From positions 1 through 6,333 of the forward strand of contig JAISRY010000194.1 in assembly GCA_031273385.1 (NCBI GenBank): DNA of 6,333 bases, given 5' to 3'. Origin of the DNA: Tannerellaceae bacterium (lineage in GTDB: Bacteria > Bacteroidota > Bacteroidia > Bacteroidales > Tannerellaceae). Made by a program: the position numbers and the translations under genes. The first letter of the stretch is position 1, and each line of letters starts with the position of its first letter. Of the stretch, positions 1-4,970 are shown one piece after another. The notes below the pieces were generated by a model. That model worked only from the letters and a program-made list of their open reading frames with translations. It made no database searches and was not told where the DNA came from.

Positions 1-10
1 CCCTCTGACG

Positions 11-114
11 CTACACAACTGTCCCGTCGGCGCTACACAGTTGTGTTGTGACGGCTACACAGTTGTGTTGTCCGCACTACACAATTGTGTAACGCCGGCT
101 ACACAATTGTCTAC
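11..114. repeat. Five-copy 22-bp-step array of a near-palindromic element
   Basis: CTACACA begins at 11, 33, 55, 77 and 99, so the step is exactly 22 bp four times. Each copy continues into a partner arm, giving a core close to ACACAATTGTGT. Copy 4 is a perfect 14-bp palindrome (78-91). Copies 2 and 3 keep both five-base arms but have GT at the centre. Copy 5 keeps only the central eight bases as a palindrome, and copy 1 is the most worn. The six to eight bases between cores are not conserved. Because 22 is not a multiple of three, this is not a protein repeat. Symmetric cores on one face of the helix suggest sites for a dimeric DNA-binding protein (operator cluster, iterons or a centromere-like site); that role is inference. 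Bases 1-10 resemble the tail of a further worn copy, so the array may continue beyond the left edge. Confidence 0.85.
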
Positions 115-237
115 AACGAACGAAAGTGGTGACGAGGGGGTCAAAAACGCATATTTCAACTTATATGTACTTTTTATTGTTTTCCGATTTCCCCTAGAGT
201 TTTCATTTTCCCCTTTTTCTCCCCACTACTCCACCAT

Positions 238-282
238 TTACTCTCTTTTTCTCTCTTTTAGAAAAAGGAAGAAAGAGAGTAA
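238..282. repeat. 11-bp perfect inverted repeat
   Basis: TTACTCTCTTT (238-248) is exactly complementary to AAAGAGAGTAA (272-282) with 23 bases between them. An alternative inner pairing, CTTTTTCT with AGAAAAAG, lies inside the loop. The arms fall on the junction between a pyrimidine tract and a purine tract. No T-run follows directly on the + strand, so it does not look like a standard terminator in that direction. Confidence 0.6.
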
Positions 283-367
283 GGAGAGTAGAAAGGGCTG
301 ATTGAGCGCTTCTTATGATTTCGTTAGGCTGTCATTTCTTGTTCTGCAGGAAATCGGGTTTTTTGGT

Positions 368-408
368 AAAAAGTGGTAGGGAAGCCCTTTTTTCTTCCCC
401 ACTTTTTT
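368..408. terminator. Bulged hairpin with flanking T-runs, possible terminator
   Basis: AAAAAGTG (368-375) pairs with CACTTTTT (400-407), and GGGAAG (379-384) pairs with CTTCCC (394-399). That gives a 6+8 bp stem with a three-base bulge (GTA) and a nine-base loop. T-rich sequence follows on both strands, so termination in either direction is possible. No gene end lies immediately next to it inside the window; the ABC-F stop is about 265 bp to the right. The structure is visible; the terminator role is inference. Confidence 0.4.
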
Positions 409-424
409 CCTTTTTACCCCACCA

Positions 425-448
425 TTTTGGCCTTTTTTGGCCTAAAAA
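425..448. repeat. GGCC hairpin with a T6 loop
   Basis: TTTT-GGCC (425-432), a loop of six T, then GGCC-T-AAAA (439-447) form a compact hairpin with one bulged T. It sits between the bulged hairpin at 368-408 and the 11-bp repeat array. No function can be assigned from sequence. Confidence 0.45.
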
Positions 449-466
449 CGGGGATTAGAAGAAAAT

Positions 467-583
467 CAGACGACACTAAAATGACACCAAAATGACACTA
501 ATGACACTAAAAAGACACTAAAAAGACACCAAAAAGACACCAGACGACACTAAAATGACACCAAAATGACACCGAAAAGACAC
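467..583. repeat. Eleven-copy 11-bp GACAC direct-repeat array
   Basis: GACAC begins at 472, 483, 494, 503, 514, 525, 536, 546, 557, 568 and 579. The steps are 11, 11, 9, 11, 11, 11, 10, 11, 11 and 11 bp. The consensus unit is GACACYAAAAW. The odd steps divide the array into blocks of three, four and four copies. A 32-bp segment is identical at 467-498 and 541-572, which shows block duplication on top of the unit repeat. Stops occur in the + frames and the step is not a multiple of three, so it is not coding. Repeats at one helical turn are known from protein-binding arrays such as ParR-type plasmid centromeres. That comparison concerns architecture only. Confidence 0.9.
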
Positions 584-672
584 TCACGCACGCGATAGCG
601 ATAATTGCTTCACTGCGTTATAATGACGAAAGCCGGGCTCACTCTCTTCATTCCAAACCCAGGGTGAACGGA

Positions 673-2262
673 TTAAAGTTCGATCACGCTGCGAACACCT
701 ACTTCCTGCAGGAAACGGAGATCGTGCGAGACGGCGACAACCGTGCCCTCATACGCCTTTACGACCGATGTGAGGATTTCGGCGCTTTGTATATCCAGGT
801 TGTTGGACGGTTCGTCCAGCAGAAGCATCTCCGGCGCATGATCGCCGACCAGCAGGCAGCACAGCAGCAGGCGCATCTTCTCGCCGCCGCTCAGGTTGGC
901 GCACGACTTGTCCCATACGGTATATGGAAAGAGAAAACGGTTCAGCAGCGTCTTCAACTCATGGTCTTGCAGGCGGGAGGTATTGAATTGTTCCAACTGC
1001 TCGATGAGCGTCAGCCGGTTTTGTATGATGGAGTATTCCTGGTCGATATGGATGTAGCGGAAAGCGGAGCGGGTAATTTCGCCCGTTTGAGGCTCGAGGC
1101 CTCCGGTTATGATCCGGAGCAGGGTGGTTTTCCCCGATCCGTTTTTCCCTTTTACCGACAGGCGGTCGCCGCTTCTGATCTGGAAAGAGAGGGGGTTCGT
1201 CCATAGCTTTTCCTCTCCGTAGCGGAAATCAATCTCCTTTGCCGTCACGAGTACTTTCCCTTTGTGCAGCGGCGGGGTGTGGAGGTTTAGCTTCATCAGG
1301 CGGCTGTCGGGCAGGGCGCTCTGGATCTGTTTGATATCCTCTTTCAGGGTGTCTATCTTCCCGTCATGCGCTTTCTGTAGTTTGGAGGCGCTGTTTTCGG
1401 CATCGCTTTTCAACTGATGCATGACGATACGGGGGATGCCCCGCTTCTCGTTCCGCTTTTCCCCGCGTATGCCCTCCCGCTGCTTGCGCTCGATGGCTTC
1501 GCGAGCTGTTTTACGCACCTTTCTCAGGGCTTTTTCCTTTTCATCCAGCGAAGCCTGCAAAGCATTCACCTGCAACGCCTTTTGCTCTTTGTAAAAGGCA
1601 TAATCGCCACCGTAGGCAGTGATTTCGCTCCGGCTTAATTCGTAGATAAACGGCATCTGGTGAAGCAGCGTCATATCGTGGGTGACCACCAGCAGGGTGT
1701 CGCGCGACGAGTGGATAAAGGCATACAGCTTTTCCCGTCCCCCGATATCCAGGTGGTTGGTCGGCTCGTCCATCAGGATAACGGAGGGCGTATGTATCTG
1801 TATGCCGGCAAGGAATACCTTTGTTTTCTCGCCGCCGCTCAGGGTCTCCATGGGCTGGTGGAGGGAGAGATGCCCCAACCCCCACGCATCCAATGCGGCG
1901 CGGCTTCTCTCTTCGATCGTCCAGTCTTCGTCCAGCAGCGCAAAATTGACAGCGGAGGCTTCACCTTGCAGGATCGCTTGCAGGGCGGCCACTTTCCGCT
2001 CTATCCGGAGCGCCTGGGCGATGGTGAGCCGGTTGTATTGCCCGAAATGCTGCGGCATATAATAGGGAGTGGAAGGGCACGCCACCTCTCCGGCGGAGGG
2101 GGCAATATCCCCGGCAATGATCCGCAGAAGCGTGGACTTGCCGCTCCCGTTATTCCCGATCAGGGCGACCTTTTGCCCTTTATTGACTGTAAAACTGATA
2201 TTCCGGAACAGCGTCTCTTTATCCGGATGCGCATAATATACGCCATGTAGGGTGATACTCAT
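673..2262 (-). CDS. ABC-F family ATP-binding protein
   Basis: This is a cytosolic, 529-residue protein with two ABC ATPase domains and no membrane segments, the ABC-F layout. ABC-F proteins bind the ribosome near the E site; some are translation factors and others protect ribosomes from antibiotics. Domain 1 has Walker A GNNGSGKST (36-44), signature LSGGE (141-145), Walker B VILMDE (161-166) and switch His195. A charged linker rich in Lys, Arg and Glu (about 225-335, including KRNEKRGIPRIV) would be the ribosome-contacting interdomain motif. Domain 2 has GKNGSGKTT (372-380), LSGGE (457-461), MLLLDE (479-484) and His513. Domain 2 reads DEPSNNLD where DEPTNHLD is usual. Both catalytic glutamates are present, so it should be an active ATPase. 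I chose the ATG at 2262 because MSITLHGV begins the domain directly; the upstream GTG at 2337 adds an unlikely 25-residue extension. Resistance versus housekeeping role cannot be decided here. Confidence 0.93.
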   Translation of the reverse strand: MSITLHGVYYAHPDKETLFRNISFTVNKGQKVALIGNNGSGKSTLLRIIAGDIAPSAGEVACPSTPYYMPQHFGQYNRLTIAQALRIERKVAALQAILQGEASAVNFALLDEDWTIEERSRAALDAWGLGHLSLHQPMETLSGGEKTKVFLAGIQIHTPSVILMDEPTNHLDIGGREKLYAFIHSSRDTLLVVTHDMTLLHQMPFIYELSRSEITAYGGDYAFYKEQKALQVNALQASLDEKEKALRKVRKTAREAIERKQREGIRGEKRNEKRGIPRIVMHQLKSDAENSASKLQKAHDGKIDTLKEDIKQIQSALPDSRLMKLNLHTPPLHKGKVLVTAKEIDFRYGEEKLWTNPLSFQIRSGDRLSVKGKNGSGKTTLLRIITGGLEPQTGEITRSAFRYIHIDQEYSIIQNRLTLIEQLEQFNTSRLQDHELKTLLNRFLFPYTVWDKSCANLSGGEKMRLLLCCLLVGDHAPEMLLLDEPSNNLDIQSAEILTSVVKAYEGTVVAVSHDLRFLQEVGVRSVIEL

Positions 2263-2395
2263 AAGAATAAGAATAAGAAAATGATAAAAAGAACCCCTCT
2301 TTCCCGCGGAGTAGTGTGGGGAAAGAAAACAAAACACAATGCCGTAAAACCGGCGACTTATTCAACTATTCTCATTGGAGTATATATGAAGTTCG
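2263..2395 (-). promoter_or_regulatory. Long ABC-F mRNA leader with mini-ORF and hairpins
   Basis: If transcription starts just downstream of the -7 motif at 2399-2406, the ABC-F mRNA has about 130 untranslated bases. On the minus strand the leader holds a five-codon ORF (2375-2358; M-R-I-V-E-stop). A small GCCG/CGGC hairpin (2354-2341) begins three bases after its stop. A second hairpin pairs TCTTTCCC with GGGAAAGA (2326-2319 with 2305-2298) over a 13-base loop, followed by GGGG and TTCTTTTT. The second G-run could compete for the same C-run. Several antibiotic-resistance ABC-F genes are controlled by leader-peptide attenuation, and this layout is compatible with that. The mini-ORF could equally be chance. 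Confidence 0.4.
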
Positions 2396-2398
2396 CCC

Positions 2399-2428
2399 CA
2401 AAGATACAAAAACGCTGAAAAAGACAAA
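2399..2428 (-). promoter_or_regulatory. Bacteroides-type promoter for the ABC-F gene
   Basis: Read on the minus strand, TATCTTTG (2406-2399) matches the Bacteroides -7 consensus TAnnTTTG exactly. A TTTTG -33-like element lies upstream, ending 18 bases before it (TTG at 2427-2425). The spacing fits the family of sigma-ABfr promoters. The start point would be near 2393-2396. Confidence 0.7.
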
Positions 2429-2449
2429 ACATCATATTGAAAAAATGTG

Positions 2450-2457
2450 TATCTTCG
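2450..2457 (+). promoter_or_regulatory. -7 element of the glycosidase-like gene
   Basis: TATCTTCG fits TAnnTTTG with one change. No TTG lies at the usual distance upstream; the nearest (2437-2439) is too close, so only the -7 half is well supported. A start near 2460-2464 gives about 30 bases of leader to the ATG at 2492. It also argues against the in-frame ATG at 2447, which would be upstream of the transcript. The element is back to back with the ABC-F promoter. Confidence 0.5.
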
Positions 2458-2491
2458 TACGCTGAGAAAATCAGTAAAAGATGGAAAGAAT

Positions 2492-4783
2492 ATGAATGAT
2501 CTGAGGAAAATCACGATTTGGCGAAGCCTTATGATTGCCCTAAGCGGCTGTGTTTGTCTGTTTTCGGTAGCGGCGCAACAGGTGGCGGATTACCATGTCG
2601 TCTGGAACACGCAAAGCGCCAATTCGGGCGAAAGTATGCCTTGTGGTGGCGGCGATATCGGGCTCAACGTCTGGGTGGAGAATGGCGACATCCTGTTTTA
2701 TATGGCAAAGAGCGGTACGTTCGACGAAAATAATACCCTGCTCAAACAGGGGCGGGTACGTATCCAGCTATCGCCCAACCCCTTTGACGGCGAAACATTC
2801 CGGCAGGAATTGAACCTGGAAGAGGGGTGCGTACTGATTAGCGGGAAGAACAACAGCGCCGCAGCCGATGTCCGCATCTGGGTGGATGTGTTTCAGCCGG
2901 TTATTCATGTGGAAACGGCGTCCGGACAACCCCTGGCGGCCAGTATCCTGTACGAAAACTGGCGTCATCAGGACAGGCCGATACGCAAAGGCGAGGGGAT
3001 ACAAAGCTCCTACCGCTGGGCAATGCCTCCCGTCTTGATCACCCGGAAAGACGAGGTGGCCTACGAGGGGGACAAGATCCTTTTTTACCATCATAACAAG
3101 GGGGAAACGGCGTTCGATGTCACAGTAAAACAGCAAGGCCTCGAGCGCGTGAAAGACCAATTGTTCGACCCGTTGAAAGACCTCGCTTCGGGAGGCCTGT
3201 TGGAAGCCAAAGGATTCAAACCCGCAGGGACAACCACCGGAACCTACATCAACACCGATTACAAGGCATGGAAACTCGAAAGCGAAAAGCCGCTGAAAAA
3301 GTGGAACATGACCATCAAACTGCATACGGAGCAAACACCGGACATCACCCTCTGGAAGAAGAACCTGGACAAACCGGCGGTCAGCGACAGGAAGAAAAAC
3401 CTCGCCTGGTGGACGGCGTTCAACGAACGCAGCTTTATCCGTATCACGTCGCACGACGGGACGGACAAGGGTTTTGAACTGAGCCGCAACTACCAACTGT
3501 TCCGCTACATGTTGGCCTGCAATGCCTACGGCCAATATCCCACCAAATTCAACGGCGGGCTCTTCACCTACGACCCCGCTTTCGTCGGTGAGACAAGCGC
3601 CTTTACGCCGGACTTCCGCGCATGGGGCGGCGGGACGTTTACCGCACAGAACCAGCGTCTGGTCTATTTCCCGATGCTGAAAAGCGGCGACTTCGACTGG
3701 ATGGCGCCGCAACTGGATTTCTATATGCGCATCCTGAAAACCGCCGAAATCCGCAGCCAAGCCTATTGGGGACACGAGGGCGCCTGTTTCACCGAACAGA
3801 TCGAAAACTTCGGACTGCCCAACCTGGCTGAATACAGTTACGAAGAGAGGCCTGACAAATTCGACAATGGCCTGGAATACAACGCCTGGCTCGAATACCT
3901 GTGGGATACCGCGCTGGAAATCGGCTATCTCGCCTTGGAAAAAGAGCGGTACGCCGGAGCCGATATTTCCGAATACCTGCCCCTGGCGGAGAGCGTCCTG
4001 CGCTTCTTCGACGAACATTATCAATACCTGGCAAAAATACGGGGACGCAGGACGTTCGACGAAAAGGGCAAACTGATCCTCTACCCTGGTTCCGCCTGCG
4101 AAACCTACAAAATGGCCTACAATTCCACATCGACCATCGCGGCTTTACAAACGGTGGCATCCCGTCTGCTGGAATTGCCCGAGCGCTATCTAACCCCGGA
4201 AAAGAGAGCCTATTACGAACAGTTTCTCCAGCGTTTGCCCGAAATCCGTACGCGCGAAATAGACGGACACACCACCATCGCGCCCGCCTGGCAATGGGAG
4301 CGCGTCAATAATGTCGAAACCCCGCAGCTGTATCCCGTATGGCCATGGGGCATCTACGGCATCGGCAAACCCGGATTGGATATTGCCATCAACACCTACC
4401 TGTACGACCCGCACGCCCTGCAATACCGCGATCATATCAGTTGGCACCAGGACGCCATCTTTGCGGCGCGCCTCGGCTTGGCGGAAGAGGCGAAAACCCA
4501 GATCATAAAGAAGTTGCAAGACTCCGGCAGACGCTTCCCCACGTTCTGGGGGCCGGGTCATGACTGGACGCCCGACCACAACTGGGGCGGCAGCGGCATG
4601 ATCGCCCTGCAGGAGATGCTCCTGCAAAACAACGGCGACGAACTCCTCCTCCTCCCCGCCTGGCCAAAAGATTGGGACGTTCACTTCAAACTTTTCGCCC
4701 CCAACAACAAAGTCGTCGAATGTCGCTACATCAACAACGAAATAAAAACCCTGACCATCAACGGCCAACCGCAACCCCGGTAG
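2492..4783 (+). CDS. Secreted DUF5703 / GH95-like glycosidase candidate
   Basis: This is a 763-residue exported protein. Residues 1-28 form a signal peptide (basic start, hydrophobic LMIALSGCVCLFSVAA) with probable cleavage after Ala28. LSGC at 17-20 also reads as a lipobox, so a lipoprotein is possible. Residues about 33-300 look like the DUF5703 beta-sandwich domain, including SMPCGGGDIGLNVW. From about 306 (WWTAF) onward, an alpha-toroid-type region leads to a short C-terminal beta domain (about 716-763, LLLLPAWPKDW). The stretch DHNWGGSGMIALQEMLLQ resembles the DxNFGGTAGIAEMLLQ region of GH95 fucosidases, and GSACETYK sits where GH95 has its acid glutamate. By that analogy Asp695 and Glu537 are catalytic candidates, and the WGHEGACFTEQ motif (426-436) may line the site. 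The substrate is unknown. I chose the ATG at 2492 because it gives a proper signal peptide and follows A/G-rich GATGGAAAGAAT. No SusC/D partner is visible. Confidence 0.8.
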   Translation: MNDLRKITIWRSLMIALSGCVCLFSVAAQQVADYHVVWNTQSANSGESMPCGGGDIGLNVWVENGDILFYMAKSGTFDENNTLLKQGRVRIQLSPNPFDGETFRQELNLEEGCVLISGKNNSAAADVRIWVDVFQPVIHVETASGQPLAASILYENWRHQDRPIRKGEGIQSSYRWAMPPVLITRKDEVAYEGDKILFYHHNKGETAFDVTVKQQGLERVKDQLFDPLKDLASGGLLEAKGFKPAGTTTGTYINTDYKAWKLESEKPLKKWNMTIKLHTEQTPDITLWKKNLDKPAVSDRKKNLAWWTAFNERSFIRITSHDGTDKGFELSRNYQLFRYMLACNAYGQYPTKFNGGLFTYDPAFVGETSAFTPDFRAWGGGTFTAQNQRLVYFPMLKSGDFDWMAPQLDFYMRILKTAEIRSQAYWGHEGACFTEQIENFGLPNLAEYSYEERPDKFDNGLEYNAWLEYLWDTALEIGYLALEKERYAGADISEYLPLAESVLRFFDEHYQYLAKIRGRRTFDEKGKLILYPGSACETYKMAYNSTSTIAALQTVASRLLELPERYLTPEKRAYYEQFLQRLPEIRTREIDGHTTIAPAWQWERVNNVETPQLYPVWPWGIYGIGKPGLDIAINTYLYDPHALQYRDHISWHQDAIFAARLGLAEEAKTQIIKKLQDSGRRFPTFWGPGHDWTPDHNWGGSGMIALQEMLLQNNGDELLLLPAWPKDWDVHFKLFAPNNKVVECRYINNEIKTLTINGQPQPR

Positions 4784-4791
4784 CTTCAGAG

Positions 4792-4823
4792 AAATGACGT
4801 AGCTTCATAGCTGTTTTTCATTT
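4792..4823 (+). terminator. Weak terminator-like hairpin after the glycosidase gene
   Basis: AAATGA (4792-4797) can pair with TCATTT (4818-4823), with an inner AGCT/AGCT stem (4801-4804, 4809-4812) and a run of five T (4814-4818). The stems are short and AT-rich, so termination would be inefficient. A nine-base direct repeat, GTAGCTTCA, starts at 4780 and 4799 and overlaps the stop codon region. Confidence 0.3.
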
Positions 4824-4832
4824 TAAATATCA

Positions 4833-4840
4833 TATCTTTG
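4833..4840 (+). promoter_or_regulatory. -7 element of the AAA ATPase gene
   Basis: TATCTTTG matches the Bacteroides -7 consensus TAnnTTTG exactly. No clear TTTG -33 lies at the expected distance; there is only a T-rich TGTTTTTC near 4812. Transcription would start close to 4845, that is, at the first unit of the 44-bp repeat. The repeat would therefore lie in an mRNA leader of about 125 bases. Confidence 0.6.
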
Positions 4841-4846
4841 CCACAA

Positions 4847-4958
4847 CCGCAAAAGTATATGAAAATAGAAAGTTTTGCGGAAGTAAGAAACCGCAAAACT
4901 CTATAAAATCATAAAGTTTTGCGGAAGTGCAAAATCGCAAAAGTCAGTAAAGAATAAA
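4847..4958 (+). repeat. 44-bp tandem repeat with inverted TTTTGCGG arms
   Basis: CCGCAAAAGT, CCGCAAAACT and TCGCAAAAGT begin at 4847, 4891 and 4935, and AGTTTTGCGG begins at 4871 and 4915, all 44 bp apart. The third unit is decayed and ends at the ATPase start. Arms of neighbouring units are complementary. AGTTTTGCGG (4871-4880) pairs perfectly with CCGCAAAACT (4891-4900) over a ten-base loop. The next pair (4915-4924 with 4935-4944) keeps most pairs, with one G-G mismatch and one G-T wobble. The predicted mRNA leader would fold as consecutive hairpins. The position just upstream of the ATPase suggests control of that gene; mechanism unknown. Confidence 0.85.
4859..4906 (+). CDS. Possible 15-codon upstream ORF in the repeat leader
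   Basis: ATG at 4859 opens a short frame, M-K-I-E-S-F-A-E-V-R-N-R-K-T-L, that stops at 4904-4906 inside the second 44-bp unit. It overlaps the perfect inverted repeat, so translating it would disturb hairpin folding. The ATPase frame is itself open upstream from 4887 but has no ATG, GTG or TTG there, so it cannot start earlier than 4971 in an obvious way. This may be a leader peptide or a chance frame created by the repeat; there is no independent evidence of translation. Confidence 0.25.
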   Translation: MKIESFAEVRNRKTL

Positions 4959-4970
4959 CGTTTTATCCGT

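Larger units (their letters stand above)
115..471. other. Non-coding stretch with strand-asymmetric tracts
   Basis: No convincing gene lies here. From about 183 to 259 the + strand is strongly pyrimidine-rich, then from about 261 to 297 it is almost purely purine, so the two halves can fold together. Further down come C/T-rich and T-rich runs with two more hairpins. An 86-codon open frame (41-301) begins inside the 22-bp array and ends in a lysine/arginine/serine stretch that simply reads the purine tract. I do not consider it a gene. I see no tRNA and no Bacteroides-type -7 motif. Confidence 0.6.

Noticed and set aside
11..114. CRISPR array
   Set aside because: The 22-bp step leaves only six to eight bases between cores, far too short for spacers, and no cas genes are visible.
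41..301. An 86-codon + strand ORF at the left end
   Set aside because: It starts within the 22-bp array and is otherwise a readout of pyrimidine and purine tracts; no family features are visible.
467..583. Protein-coding repeat
   Set aside because: The 11-bp step shifts frame each unit, and stops appear in the + frames and in the minus frame I translated.
601..672. Terminator directly after the ABC-F stop
   Set aside because: I could not find a stable stem followed by a T-run on the minus strand; only short GCGATAGCG-type symmetry is present.
664..1206. A 180-codon + strand frame opposite the ABC-F gene, plus similar ones at 1660-2250 and 1682-2062
   Set aside because: They lie opposite intact Walker, signature and Walker B motifs of the ABC-F protein and have no start context or domain of their own.
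2447..2491. An upstream ATG at 2447 as the glycosidase start
   Set aside because: It overlaps the -7 motif and would put 15 charged residues before the signal peptide.
2768..4024. A 418-codon open frame on the minus strand inside the glycosidase gene
   Set aside because: It is antisense to a gene with a signal peptide and recognisable motifs. Long shadow frames are expected in GC-rich coding DNA, and its translation shows no known motif.
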